Source: CAWKPF01 sp963851415 (lineage in GTDB: Bacteria; Acidobacteriota; Thermoanaerobaculia; Multivoradales; Multivoraceae). Taken from it: a DNA stretch of 64,000 nucleotides. The position numbers and the translations under genes are program-made. Shown piece by piece: positions 1-8,632 of this stretch. The notes beneath the pieces were generated by a model. It did not search any database, was not told the origin of the DNA, and saw only the letters and a list, made by a program, of their open reading frames with translations. The stretch's first letter is position 1. Each line of letters starts with the position of its first letter. The stretch covers positions 1,054,001 to 1,118,000 of the forward strand of contig CAWKPF010000002.1 of the NCBI GenBank assembly GCA_963851415.1, in the 5' to 3' direction.

Positions 1-813
1 AGCCAAACGATCGGTCCCGACATCCAGAAAGAGATACTCGAGCCGGGCCTTCTCGACCGAGTGGTCTCCCACGCACCGTTCCTGAAGACGCTCGCCCCTT
101 ATCGAGAACAGCTGATGGAGAAGCTCGGCGAGGCGGCGACCGTCACGGGCAAGTTCCTGGTGCAGCAGCTATCCAGCACGACCCGCGGCACCGTGGGCTT
201 CCTCTTCCATCTCTTCATCATGCTCTATGCCATGTTCTTCTTTCTGATCGACGGCCCAGCCTATGTGTCCAGTCTGATGTCTCTCTTGCCGATCGGATCG
301 AAGGACAAGACCCGACTGCTCGACAAGTTCGTCTCGGTCACGCGCGCCACACTCAAGGGTACGGTGGTCATCGGTGTGGTGCAGGGCACGCTCGCCGGAG
401 CGGCCTTTGCCGTCGTCGGAATCTCCGGCTCTCTCTTCTGGGGGACCCTGATGGCCGTGCTCTCGTTGATTCCAGCCGTGGGCACACCTCTGGTCTGGGT
501 GCCGGCGGTGATCTACCTGGCCGCTCAGGGGAAGTTCGCCGCCGCTCTGGGCCTCACCCTGTGGTGTGCCCTCGTGGTGGGATCGGTGGACAATCTGCTG
601 CGCCCGCGTCTGGTCGGGGGCGACACCCAGATGCCGGACCTCATGATCCTGCTCTCGACGCTCGGAGGTCTGGTCTTCTTCGGCGTCGTCGGCTTCATCA
701 TCGGCCCGATCGTGGCAGCTCTCTTCCTGACGACGTGGAGCATCTACCGGTCGACCTTCGGCAGTCTCATCGACGAGGCCGAAGCTCTCGTCGAGTCGCC
801 GGAGCCCGGCTGA
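1..813 (+). CDS. AI-2E family transporter, 5' end cut by window
   Basis: The frame is open from the first base of the window to TGA at 811-813, so only the C-terminal ~270 residues are seen. They are strongly hydrophobic with about five membrane segments. The conserved tail of the AI-2E/PerM family (PF01594) is present: a Gly-rich segment around GVVQGTLAGAAFAVVGI, then DNLLRPRLVGG and a last hydrophobic block rich in Gly and Phe. Members are inner-membrane exporters or antiporters; the substrate cannot be told from sequence. A GTG at 61 would give an internal start, but the residues before it read as normal protein, so I treat the gene as truncated by the window. It converges on the gene ending at 848. 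Confidence 0.85.
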   Translation, partial: SQTIGPDIQKEILEPGLLDRVVSHAPFLKTLAPYREQLMEKLGEAATVTGKFLVQQLSSTTRGTVGFLFHLFIMLYAMFFFLIDGPAYVSSLMSLLPIGSKDKTRLLDKFVSVTRATLKGTVVIGVVQGTLAGAAFAVVGISGSLFWGTLMAVLSLIPAVGTPLVWVPAVIYLAAQGKFAAALGLTLWCALVVGSVDNLLRPRLVGGDTQMPDLMILLSTLGGLVFFGVVGFIIGPIVAALFLTTWSIYRSTFGSLIDEAEALVESPEPG

Positions 814-843
814 CCCGACCCGGCCCCGACCCGGCCCCGACCC
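814..843. repeat. 11-bp tandem repeat between convergent genes
   Basis: The unit CCCGACCCGGC occurs 2.7 times head to tail directly after the stop of the AI-2E gene. It has no dyad symmetry, so it is not an obvious hairpin terminator. It fills nearly all of the 34-bp gap to the next gene's stop. Confidence 0.6.
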
Positions 844-847
844 TCGG

Positions 848-1999
848 CTACTGTGAGGAACGAAAATGGCGCATCAAGTCCTGGAGGGCTTCGGCGCGCA
901 CGCGATCATTCCCCAGATCGGGGCCGGTCAGGTAGGGCAACCACGAGGCCTTCAGCATGGGCAGAAATCGGCTGAATCCGCGGTCCCAGATGCCGAACTG
1001 CTCCGCGTACGGTAGGTGTCCCGGGATCGCACTGCGCACCGCCTCTCCGGCGGTGAAGAACAGTGGCGAGTGATCGGTCCCACGGGGAAACCGTACCTTC
1101 TCGACCGTCGCGGCCTCGATCAGTTGATCCTCGACCGCGCCGTCGAACTGGTGCATCGACTCGTGAAAGAGGATCTCGAGCCCCGTGCTCGTGCCACGAA
1201 GCGCCTGGTCGAGGCTCGAGATCACCAACAGCCGGCCATGGGTCGAGTACGCACCGGCCCAGTTGCTGTAGCCGGAAAGCTGAACCGGGTATCCGTCTTC
1301 CGGCCAGCTCTGGCCGTAGGCCCGGGTGATGAAGTCGAGCACCGTGGAACCGTGGGCGGTGAGCAGCGGCTCGAGAGCCTCTACCCAGCTCCGATTGGCT
1401 TCGTGGTGCTCCGGCCACCAGATCCTGCGATAGATGGGCGCTGCTCGAGCGAGTGCCCCCGCCCACGAAGAATCGATCCCGACCCGCTCCAACGACTCTC
1501 CGGCCGCCGCGAAGTCCGAGACACGCCCGTACAACTCTTCGTCGAACACCGAATCGAGCTGACTCGGCCCCTGCGCGTAGGTCGACACCGCGCTGCGCCA
1601 GATCTCTCGCTCCTGCGGCGAAGCCGTCTCCAATCCTCGCTCCTGGTCGCCCGGAGCACCGGCCACCGCTCGTCTCTCGGCGTCTCTCATCCCGGCCTCG
1701 GCTCGTCCGAGCACATACAGGAAGTGATGCAGGTTGAGCCAGAAGCTGTCGGTGTGAAAGCGAAAAATCGGCCCCTCGGCAGTCGCAGGAGCTGAAGCCT
1801 CGGTGGCCAGCACTGGCCCGGCAGCGAGCGAGGACAGTACGACGCCCGTGGCACAGAGGCATCGTCGAGAAGAGCGAAATCGAGAGAGGGCTGAGTCGAA
1901 CCGCGACTGGCGGAGACTCGAGAGACGACCTCCGAGGGCCACCCACAGAATCGCACACGAGCTTGCCGCTACAGCGAGGTTCATCAGGTCGGTCGTCAT
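848..1999 (-). CDS. Secreted protein with HExxH metallopeptidase-like motif
   Basis: A 383-residue protein starting at ATG 1999, preceded by GGAGG at 8-nt spacing; longer upstream starts lack such a site. The N-terminus has a hydrophobic stretch, an Arg-rich stretch and a second hydrophobic stretch ending near ATEASA, so it is probably exported or anchored. Residues ~279-283 are HESMH, followed about 36 residues later by FFTAGEAVR, which could give the third zinc ligand of a gluzincin-type site. I do not recognise the family, and activity is inferred from HExxH only. It is the last gene of a minus-strand series (TonB receptor, MobA-like, this gene), 149 nt after the MobA-like gene. Confidence 0.65.
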   Translation of the reverse strand: MTTDLMNLAVAASSCAILWVALGGRLSSLRQSRFDSALSRFRSSRRCLCATGVVLSSLAAGPVLATEASAPATAEGPIFRFHTDSFWLNLHHFLYVLGRAEAGMRDAERRAVAGAPGDQERGLETASPQEREIWRSAVSTYAQGPSQLDSVFDEELYGRVSDFAAAGESLERVGIDSSWAGALARAAPIYRRIWWPEHHEANRSWVEALEPLLTAHGSTVLDFITRAYGQSWPEDGYPVQLSGYSNWAGAYSTHGRLLVISSLDQALRGTSTGLEILFHESMHQFDGAVEDQLIEAATVEKVRFPRGTDHSPLFFTAGEAVRSAIPGHLPYAEQFGIWDRGFSRFLPMLKASWLPYLTGPDLGNDRVRAEALQDLMRHFRSSQ

Positions 2000-2148
2000 G
2001 GCAAGTACCTCCGCCTTCGACTCTCGTTGCGTCTTTCGATCGGATTGTTCTCGAAACTCTAGCAGTCCGAGCCGCCGCGGCATCCGGAGCCGGCGACCGC
2101 GAGTCCCCTCGCGACGAAGGGGCCGAGCCGCGCGAGGCGCGAGCGCCG

Positions 2149-2979
2149 TCAGTCCTCCCCGTTGGCCTCGAGCACCTGCAACCGGTCACCGGGACCGATT
2201 GGCATCTCGAGGTCGTCCACCTCCCCTACGCCGTGCAGCGAGAGCCGGACCCCGGGCGCAACGCGGCCGCGACGGCAGAGCTCCAGGTCTGGCCCCAGCG
2301 ACTCCAGCACCTCGCGCAGGGTACCCGCCTTCTTCTCGACCGAAGCGCTCCCTACCGACTCTCGAAGCCTGCCGGAGAGCCGAACGACCACTCCCTGCGA
2401 GGAGGCGTCCCGCGCCACGGCTGCCAGGTATTCGCCAGGGCTGTTGAACCCGGCGAAGACGCTACGCTCGATCCACTCCGAACCGTCGACCCTGTCGAAT
2501 CCGGCCGCCTCGAGGAGATGGAGAGGGCGCATTCTTCCCTTGCCGAGCAGTGCGTCGGCGACGGCTGCCAGGCGACGCTCGTAGACGGCCGGAAAGGGCT
2601 CGATGAATCCACCCACCTCGCACGCCGCGGTCCGTCCCCTGGCGAGCAGCGAGGACGCGAACTCGGCATCGACCACGGGCGAATCCGTGCTGCAGACGAA
2701 GGCCAGCTCCGACTCGACGGCGTGCAGTCCCTCACGGATTCCGCCGAGCGGCCCCAGGGCCGGTTCGCGATCGACGACGACTCGGGCCGATAGCGTCGGC
2801 AGCTCGAGATCGCTCGACGTCACCACCACGACCTCCTCGAAGAGGTCCCTCAGACGAGTGACCACATGCGTGACCAATGGGCCCCCGCGCCACGGCAACA
2901 GGGCCTTGGGCCGCCTCATTCGTGTGGAGAGCCCACCGCACAGGACGACGCCGGCGGCGGTCCGGCTGGTGATCGTCAT
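2149..2979 (-). CDS. MobA-like molybdenum cofactor nucleotidyltransferase fused to MoaD/ThiS-like domain
   Basis: 276 residues. Residues ~1-190 are a nucleotidyltransferase of the MobA/MocA type: the nucleotide loop reads VVLCGGLSTRMRRPKALLPW, the metal Asp lies in FVCSTDSPVV, and NSPGEYLAA is the usual end of the domain. Residues ~195-276 look like a beta-grasp (MoaD/ThiS) domain, with VRLSGRLRE, a TLREVLESL helix and a final GDRLQVLEANGED. The C-terminus lacks the Gly-Gly tail that sulfur-carrier MoaD needs, so the domain is probably structural or regulatory. MobA attaches GMP, and MocA CMP, to molybdopterin in the cytoplasm; which one applies here is open. The start lies 21 nt after the TonB receptor stop, so co-transcription is likely. 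Confidence 0.8.
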   Translation of the reverse strand: MTITSRTAAGVVLCGGLSTRMRRPKALLPWRGGPLVTHVVTRLRDLFEEVVVVTSSDLELPTLSARVVVDREPALGPLGGIREGLHAVESELAFVCSTDSPVVDAEFASSLLARGRTAACEVGGFIEPFPAVYERRLAAVADALLGKGRMRPLHLLEAAGFDRVDGSEWIERSVFAGFNSPGEYLAAVARDASSQGVVVRLSGRLRESVGSASVEKKAGTLREVLESLGPDLELCRRGRVAPGVRLSLHGVGEVDDLEMPIGPGDRLQVLEANGED

Positions 2980-3000
2980 CGGAGAAGTCCGCCCGAGTGG

Positions 3001-5103
3001 TCAGAAGTCGATCGCCAGCTGCACCACGATCTTGCGGCTGATGATGTCACCAAAAACGTGCTGCTGAACTCGTTCGTCGAAGATGTTCTGGCCAATCAGG
3101 GAAACGACGTAACGCTCGTCAGAGAAGCGGGTCCCGATCGTCGAATTGACCTGGGTGAAGCCCTGCGTCCAGCCGTAGAAGCGGGAATCGAGAACATCGG
3201 CCCAGTACGCGTCGTCAGAGTGGTTGATGTTTGCGCTGACGAAGAACCGGCGGCGATTGTAGAAGGCGCCCAGGTTGAACCGGTTCTTCGGCGCAATGTT
3301 CACGTCCGTCGCACTCACCCCCTCCACCTCGGGACGATCTTGATAGGAGTAGTTCGCGAACCATGACCAGGTGCCCGAGATCCGCCCATCCAGTCCCAAC
3401 TCGACTCCTTTGTTCACCAGCCGACCGACGTTGCGGTAGGTGAAGACCGCCGGCAGCTGGCCCTCCAACTGCGGAAGATCGAGCACGAAGTCGGGCAGAG
3501 GCCAGCCAGGAGGAGGATTCTCGGACGAGTAGTAGAGGGCTCCGAAAAAGTCGACCGCATCCGTCAACTCGCTTCGGTAGAGCGAGACGCTGAGCTCGAT
3601 TCCCTCGGCGAGCGCTCCGACGTATCCGACCTCGTAGGCATCGAGCCGCTCTTCTCGCAGCCCAGGGTCTCCGACCGCGAACGTGGGGAAGAGATAGTCG
3701 ATCGGCTCGGGAATCCCGAGCTCCGGGATGGCGGGCAACGGCAGAACGTTCTCGAGAACGATCTCGAGGTAGTTCTCGACCAGAGACGGCGCCCGAAACG
3801 CGCGGTTGTAGGAGGCACGAAGGGTGTGGCCGGGACTCGGGGAGAACAACAGGCTGGTACGCGGAGAGACGACGCCTCCGATCGGGTCGATGTCGTCGAA
3901 ACGAGCTCCCACGAGCCATCGAACCTTGTCCCCCAGCAGCATCTCGTCCTGGAGAAACACACCGAGCTCATCGCGGTTCTCGCCCCTGGGTGCGATCGAA
4001 AGGTCGTAGTTGCTGCGCCTCGCGTTCGCGCCATACGTCAGCACGTGATCCCGAGCCACGACCCTCGTCTCGGTCATGTCGAGGTTGTAGGTCTGGCTGT
4101 TGAAGCCCAGATTGAGAGGATTGCCTCCAACTCCGACGGTGAGGAGGTTCTCCGCGTCTCCGTCGAGCAGATTGGCATACACGCCCACCCTCAGAGCCCT
4201 CCGGTTCCACTCCCCCTTCAGATAGGTCAGAGACGACCCGCTGAAGATGTCGAACGGACCGACGCCCGAATGCAGGATTCCGTCTGTGCCCGCATAGCCA
4301 CCGGAGAAGCTCCATCGGGTGTCGTCCGCCGGCTGGTAGTCCAGACGGAGGTCCCCCTTGGGCTGGGACGTTCCACGGTTGGGGAAGTCGGGATAGGGCG
4401 TACCGGTCCCTGGAACCTCACCACTCGGGCGCTCGTACCCATCCTGCCCGTAGTAGGTGCCGCTCACCTTGTAGCCCAGCTTCTCGGTCGCGCCAGCGTG
4501 AGTCAGGCTGCCGTACAGAGTGCTCAGCTCGCCCGCTCCCAACATCACGCTGGTGCCAGACATCTCGGCGGGAGTCTTGGTGATCACGTTGACCACGCCG
4601 GTCATGGCATTGGCGCCCCAGACGGCACTGCCCGGCCCTCGCACGACCTCGATCTGCTTGATCTCGCGCGGGTTCAGCGGGAGGAAGTCCCACATGATGA
4701 ACCCGAGGAAGTCGAGATAGAGGCTGCGCCCGTCCACCAACGCGAGTTGCTTGTTGGCCAGATTGAAGGTGGCCTCTCGACCGGTGATCGCCAGATCTCG
4801 GGCGTTCATCTGGGACACGTTGACTCCGGGGACGTTGCGCAACAGATCACCGTAGTCATCCGACGGAATGGCCTGGATCATCTCCTCGGTGAGCACGGTC
4901 ATCGCCGTGGGCAGCTCCTGCAGGCGCTGCTCCGTGCGCGACGCCGTCACGACGACGACGTCCTCGAGGGCAACCTCTTCTCGCGGCGACGGGGGCGGCC
5001 TCTCGCCGGCGGCTTCCTCCGGAGGCTCCTGGCCCGCCGCGGGCTCCCCGAGGCAAGCCAGCAAGAGCCAGAGGACCGCGAGGACTCGAACAGTCAGCAT
5101 CAT
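3001..5103 (-). CDS. TonB-dependent outer-membrane receptor
   Basis: 700 residues with a signal peptide (hydrophobic core LAVLWLLLACLG, cut near PAAGQ). A TonB-box-like stretch EDVVVVTASRTEQ is followed by a plug domain at ~45-165 containing VRGPGSAVWGANAMTGVVN. The remainder is a beta-barrel rich in aromatic strands, ending in Phe (VVQLAIDF) as outer-membrane barrels do. A strong GGGAGGGAGG site precedes ATG 5103. It imports a large or scarce ligand with energy from TonB/ExbBD, which are not in the window. The neighbours (secreted propeller, lipoprotein, MobA-MoaD) do not identify the ligand; a vitamin-, cofactor- or metal-complex role is only a guess. Confidence 0.92.
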   Translation of the reverse strand: MMLTVRVLAVLWLLLACLGEPAAGQEPPEEAAGERPPPSPREEVALEDVVVVTASRTEQRLQELPTAMTVLTEEMIQAIPSDDYGDLLRNVPGVNVSQMNARDLAITGREATFNLANKQLALVDGRSLYLDFLGFIMWDFLPLNPREIKQIEVVRGPGSAVWGANAMTGVVNVITKTPAEMSGTSVMLGAGELSTLYGSLTHAGATEKLGYKVSGTYYGQDGYERPSGEVPGTGTPYPDFPNRGTSQPKGDLRLDYQPADDTRWSFSGGYAGTDGILHSGVGPFDIFSGSSLTYLKGEWNRRALRVGVYANLLDGDAENLLTVGVGGNPLNLGFNSQTYNLDMTETRVVARDHVLTYGANARRSNYDLSIAPRGENRDELGVFLQDEMLLGDKVRWLVGARFDDIDPIGGVVSPRTSLLFSPSPGHTLRASYNRAFRAPSLVENYLEIVLENVLPLPAIPELGIPEPIDYLFPTFAVGDPGLREERLDAYEVGYVGALAEGIELSVSLYRSELTDAVDFFGALYYSSENPPPGWPLPDFVLDLPQLEGQLPAVFTYRNVGRLVNKGVELGLDGRISGTWSWFANYSYQDRPEVEGVSATDVNIAPKNRFNLGAFYNRRRFFVSANINHSDDAYWADVLDSRFYGWTQGFTQVNSTIGTRFSDERYVVSLIGQNIFDERVQQHVFGDIISRKIVVQLAIDF

Positions 5104-5203
5104 CGCCTCCCTCCCAGAGCACGAGTTGCCCTGAGACCTGTTTGGCAGAAACGCGCGAGATCAGGCTAGCACCCGCCTCGAGAACGCCCGCCACCCAACG
5201 AGG

Positions 5204-6574
5204 TCAGGGACCCGGGCTCGTCTCTCGGGGCTCGAAGGAAACATCGAACGGAAACGTGAGGGCCGGGCCCTGGGTCGCGTCTGGAGTGACCGACGGTGCG
5301 GCTTCGGTGTCGCTGGAGTCGCCGAGCCCTCGAGTCTCCGAGTCGAAGAGTCTCCCCGGCGTGTTGCCCGCGAGGTCCTCGATGTCGTGACGCACCAGTA
5401 TCCGGTATCTGCCCGTGCTCCATCCCTCGGCGGGCAGGAACGACCAGCTCCGGCCATCCGCAGCGGGGGTCGCGACTCCACGCGGCGCCCGCTCGTCGTC
5501 ACCGATCACCCGCACGAAGAAACGCAGCTGCTCGCGGTCGAGCACCTCGTCGAAGTGGAGGGTCGCGGGCGCCATTCGAGAGCCGGGTGGCTCGAGTCGC
5601 CACCGACTCGGATCCGGAGAGGATCGATCCGCCGCAGTCACCCGGTAGGACCGCTCGAACGCGGCTTCCATGCCGACTCCCAGCCGCGACTCCAGACCCG
5701 GATCGACTCTCAGTCGCACCTGCTGGCCGTCGATCAGCACCGGGCCGAGACGCTCGTGCGGGCCGACTCCGCGCTTGACCCTCCCGGGATGCACGAACAG
5801 TGTGAGACGCTCGAGTTGGGGGTCCCAGAGGCCATTCGGGATCTCGACGAAGGGTTCGGAGATGGCCTCTCCGCTCTCGCGGATCAGCGAGATCCGAGAG
5901 GACACATCGCGACGGCTCATCGGCTGGTCGAACCACACGTAGACGCGTAGGAGATTCGCCGGCACACTCGGCGACGACGGCCAGACCCGCTCGACTCGCG
6001 GTGCTGGCGGCGTCTCGTGCGGCGCAGCCGACACCGTGAAGCGCAGCTCGAGAGGCTCCGGACTCGGGCGGGAGATCCGGAGTCCGGGTACGACGGTCTG
6101 CAGCACTTCGGGGTCGACACAGGCCGTGTAGGTCGAGCCGGCAATCCACGGGAACCGGGGCTCGAACTGGAGAGACCCCGAGCGGAAACCGTAGCGACCC
6201 AGCAGAGGTTGCAGCCCATCCGCACGAGCACAGCCCCCGGGGAGAACCTCCACCTGCCCTGCCCAGACGGCGAACGCCTTCTGGAGCTCGGAGGCTCCGG
6301 CGGCCACCGCCCGGTCGATCGCGGTGCTCCCGGAGCTCGGGTCCAGGGGGCCGAGCACCACACGGCCGACAGCCTCGTCGGTTCCCTCCTCGAACCGCAG
6401 GCCGACCGATTCGCGCTCGGGCTCACCGGAAGAGCACCCGAGGAGCGAGACCATCACCGAACCAACGACGACCGCACGAACCGCCGCGGCAGGCCCGCGC
6501 CAGCGGCCCTGCCAGTTCCGCGGCGCGAGATCAGCCCCGCCGCAACTGCATCGCGCCAAGATCGAGTGTCCCAC
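5204..6574 (-). CDS. Lipoprotein with Ig-like (SbsA-type) segments
   Basis: 456 residues. The lipobox LLGC places the acylated Cys at about residue 47, after a hydrophobic stretch; the N-region is long, so the true start is uncertain. The frame begins 44 nt inside the upstream propeller gene, which suggests translational coupling. The body has two stretches typical of bacterial Ig-like folds in surface proteins: LRVYVWFDQPMSRRDVSS and LHFDEVLDREQLRFFV, each followed by LAG/PGR-type strands. No catalytic motif is visible. It sits 100 nt upstream of the TonB receptor on the same strand and probably works with it at the periplasm or cell surface. Confidence 0.7.
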   Translation of the reverse strand: MGHSILARCSCGGADLAPRNWQGRWRGPAAAVRAVVVGSVMVSLLGCSSGEPERESVGLRFEEGTDEAVGRVVLGPLDPSSGSTAIDRAVAAGASELQKAFAVWAGQVEVLPGGCARADGLQPLLGRYGFRSGSLQFEPRFPWIAGSTYTACVDPEVLQTVVPGLRISRPSPEPLELRFTVSAAPHETPPAPRVERVWPSSPSVPANLLRVYVWFDQPMSRRDVSSRISLIRESGEAISEPFVEIPNGLWDPQLERLTLFVHPGRVKRGVGPHERLGPVLIDGQQVRLRVDPGLESRLGVGMEAAFERSYRVTAADRSSPDPSRWRLEPPGSRMAPATLHFDEVLDREQLRFFVRVIGDDERAPRGVATPAADGRSWSFLPAEGWSTGRYRILVRHDIEDLAGNTPGRLFDSETRGLGDSSDTEAAPSVTPDATQGPALTFPFDVSFEPRETSPGP

Positions 6575-7745
6575 TCGGCATCCGCTGCAGCGTGACCAGG
6601 TACTCGTTCGCCAGTAGATCGAGCTGCTGAATACCGGTTCCGGAACGCTTGAGATGTTTCACTCCCGCCGAGTACTCGGACGGCCTTTCGATGATCTCGC
6701 CGTCGAAGGCCGCGATGTCGGCGGTATCGAGAATGATGAGCGGCAGGTTGCTGTTGGCGATGAATACCCGGTCGCTCTCCTCTCCTTCGACTACCACCAT
6801 GTCGAGCGGGTAGTTGCCCGAGCCGAACTCTGCAATCGTTCGGCCCTTGAGGTGGCCCTTCGTCTCGAGGTCCTTGACCTTGAACAGAGACAGAGGGGTA
6901 CAGAGGTAGGCAGCCAGGATCTGCTTCTCACCCTCCAGCTCGTACGGTACGAAGGTCCGGATCGGTGCATGGGTCTCGTAGGCACCGTGAGCACCATGGT
7001 AGATCTCGAGGGTCGTCGCACGGGCGCCGTCCTCGAACGGCAGCGGCACGCGCCAAAGCGCAGAGGCGAACTCCTCGTTCGACAGGCCGGCTACGAAGAG
7101 GGTGCCCTCCGTATAGGCCATGTCCGTGATCGTGTCGGTGCGCAGGCTCAGATCCTCCATGAAGGGATGCTGCTTGTCGGCCGCCACCGGATTGGGCAAC
7201 TCGATCCGCGCAAAGCGAACGTCCTCGAGCGAAAACTCCTCGATCGCTCCCTGCCGATCGACGGTCAACAGCAGGTCGGCATCGGCGACGTGATTCGGCA
7301 GCTTCCACATCGAGTCCCACCCGGCCCGGCCACGAGACACGGAGAGGAAGATCTGATGCGTGATCGGATGGACCGCGAGATCGTGAATCAACACCTCGGA
7401 GGGCTCGGCACCGAGGCGTGCGGCGATCTTCGATTCGATGTCGGGCACCTGGATCGGCTCTGGCTTCCCGGCTGGCTCGCCACTCGTCTCCACGGCGAAA
7501 ACAGCGCCCCCGAGGCTGTCGCCGAGAAAGAGCGTCCCGTCCGGAGCGAAGATCAGCACGCTGATCGATCTCGGCGCCACCGTTCCCGCACGCATCGAAT
7601 CGGAGAGACCGGACGACGACGGCCCAGAGCCCGGGGAGCCCGCGCTCGACGGCTCACCAGCCGCCTCGACCCCAGCGAAGCCCATCAGAACCATTGCCAA
7701 GGCGCAGGCCATCAGAGCGCACAGCAGAGCAGAGATTCGTTTCAC
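6531..7745 (-). CDS. Secreted beta-propeller-like protein
   Basis: 404 residues from a GTG start at 7745, preceded by GGAAGGAG at 7-nt spacing. The start gives a clean signal peptide (KRISALLCALMACALAMVL, cut near GVEAAG). Longer upstream starts give Arg/Pro-rich, non-protein-like sequence. The body has repeated propeller-type turns (FAPDGTLFLGDSLGG, LAVHPITHQIFLSV, VIFIANS-like stretches) and a conserved-looking FGSGNYPLDMVVVEG. I know no named function for it. It is first in the minus-strand cluster with the lipoprotein and TonB receptor, so a periplasmic ligand-handling role is plausible but unproved. Confidence 0.72.
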   Translation of the reverse strand: MKRISALLCALMACALAMVLMGFAGVEAAGEPSSAGSPGSGPSSSGLSDSMRAGTVAPRSISVLIFAPDGTLFLGDSLGGAVFAVETSGEPAGKPEPIQVPDIESKIAARLGAEPSEVLIHDLAVHPITHQIFLSVSRGRAGWDSMWKLPNHVADADLLLTVDRQGAIEEFSLEDVRFARIELPNPVAADKQHPFMEDLSLRTDTITDMAYTEGTLFVAGLSNEEFASALWRVPLPFEDGARATTLEIYHGAHGAYETHAPIRTFVPYELEGEKQILAAYLCTPLSLFKVKDLETKGHLKGRTIAEFGSGNYPLDMVVVEGEESDRVFIANSNLPLIILDTADIAAFDGEIIERPSEYSAGVKHLKRSGTGIQQLDLLANEYLVTLQRMPSGTLDLGAMQLRRG

Positions 7746-7821
7746 GGCAGATCTCCTTCCCGAATCATCCGACGATCGAAGCGAGTGCTGAGAAAGCATA
7801 CGTATCCGACACGGCTGGGGT

Positions 7822-7837
7822 TTGGCCGATCGGCCAA
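7822..7837. promoter_or_regulatory. Perfect 16-bp palindrome upstream of receptor cluster
   Basis: TTGGCCGATCGGCCAA is fully self-complementary and lies 77 nt upstream of the GTG of the propeller gene, in the gap between divergent genes. Its size and position fit a dimeric repressor operator. No regulator gene is adjacent, and the promoter hexamers around it are not convincing. Confidence 0.4.
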
Positions 7838-8114
7838 CAGTGATGGCTGTCGCCTGCCCGATCCCGGTGCAGCGAGCGGACTGCGTCGGTTCGCAGCGCG
7901 TTGCGCCGACAGCGCGGACGCTACCCCGAGGGGCGCTCGCAGCGCTCGCTTCCCCTGGGTGGGGGGCCCCGTCTCCTCCCGATGACAAGATGGAGCGAGG
8001 AGCCCAGTGCAGAGGATGGGGCGCCATCCTCGCCCGGCTCGGGTCTCGGAGGCTCGAGCGCAGCGGCTCCTCCGCATTCCGCGCGATCTCCGCGGCCATC
8101 CATGAGGAGAAGGG
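7838..8114. other. Divergent intergenic region without recognisable gene
   Basis: Together with the palindrome, this is a 369-bp gap between divergent genes. The reading frames here are Arg/Pro-rich and lack good initiation sites until the GAGGAGAAGGG that serves the gene at 8115. I see no RNA gene or clear promoter. Confidence 0.5.
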
Positions 8115-8534
8115 ATGACTCTCGATCGCTCGCGTCTCGTCGCCTGTCTCGAAGACGTCATGCTTCGGACACCTCGAGGCTCCCGAGGCGTGGTCGACCT
8201 GGCTTACCAGGGGGTCCGGGGACGCCGGACTCCACTGGCCACACCGTTCACCAACCTGGTCGGCATGGCCGGGCCGAACCGAGCCGTGCCCGACGAGTCG
8301 ATCGACGCCGTCTGCAGGGAGTTCTGCGAGCGCGGGCTTTCGTTCGGTTGGCTCCTCGGCCCGAACTCACCGAAGGGCCTCGCAGCTCGGCTCGTGGAAC
8401 GCGGAATGGTCCGCGCCGAGGGGATCGAGGCCGCGGTCATCCAGGCGGTCCGTTCCACCTCGGCCCCGATCTGCCGCTCGCTCGGATTCGAGGAGGTCTG
8501 TTCGCAGGAGCTCTACGCCTGGAGCCCTCCGTGA
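8115..8534 (+). pseudogene. GNAT acetyltransferase with internal deletion
   Basis: 139 residues from an ATG with a strong GAGGAGAAGGG site. The first ~100 residues resemble the N-terminal half of a GNAT family protein (FCERGLSFGWLLGPNSPKG, LAARLVERGMVRAEGI). The last ~35 residues match the extreme C-terminus of the same family (SAPICRSLGFEEVCSQELYAW). The central part that carries motif A, the acetyl-CoA-binding R/Q-x-x-G-x-G/A loop, is missing, and the two ends are joined in frame near residue 104. Usual members are about 250 residues. It is therefore probably an inactive remnant, although the frame and ribosome site are intact. Confidence 0.6.
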
Positions 8535-8632
8535 CCACCGCAGGGGCCCGCCAGCCCCCTTCTGTCCACCCGCTCCTTCGGCACCGGCGACCCCGAGACC
8601 TCCGTCGATCCGAGCCGCGAGGCTGCCCGGGC

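Noticed and set aside
906..2189. 427-codon minus-strand frame overlapping the HExxH gene
   Set aside because: Arg/Gly/Ser-rich shadow in another frame; the HExxH gene has the ribosome site and signal peptide.
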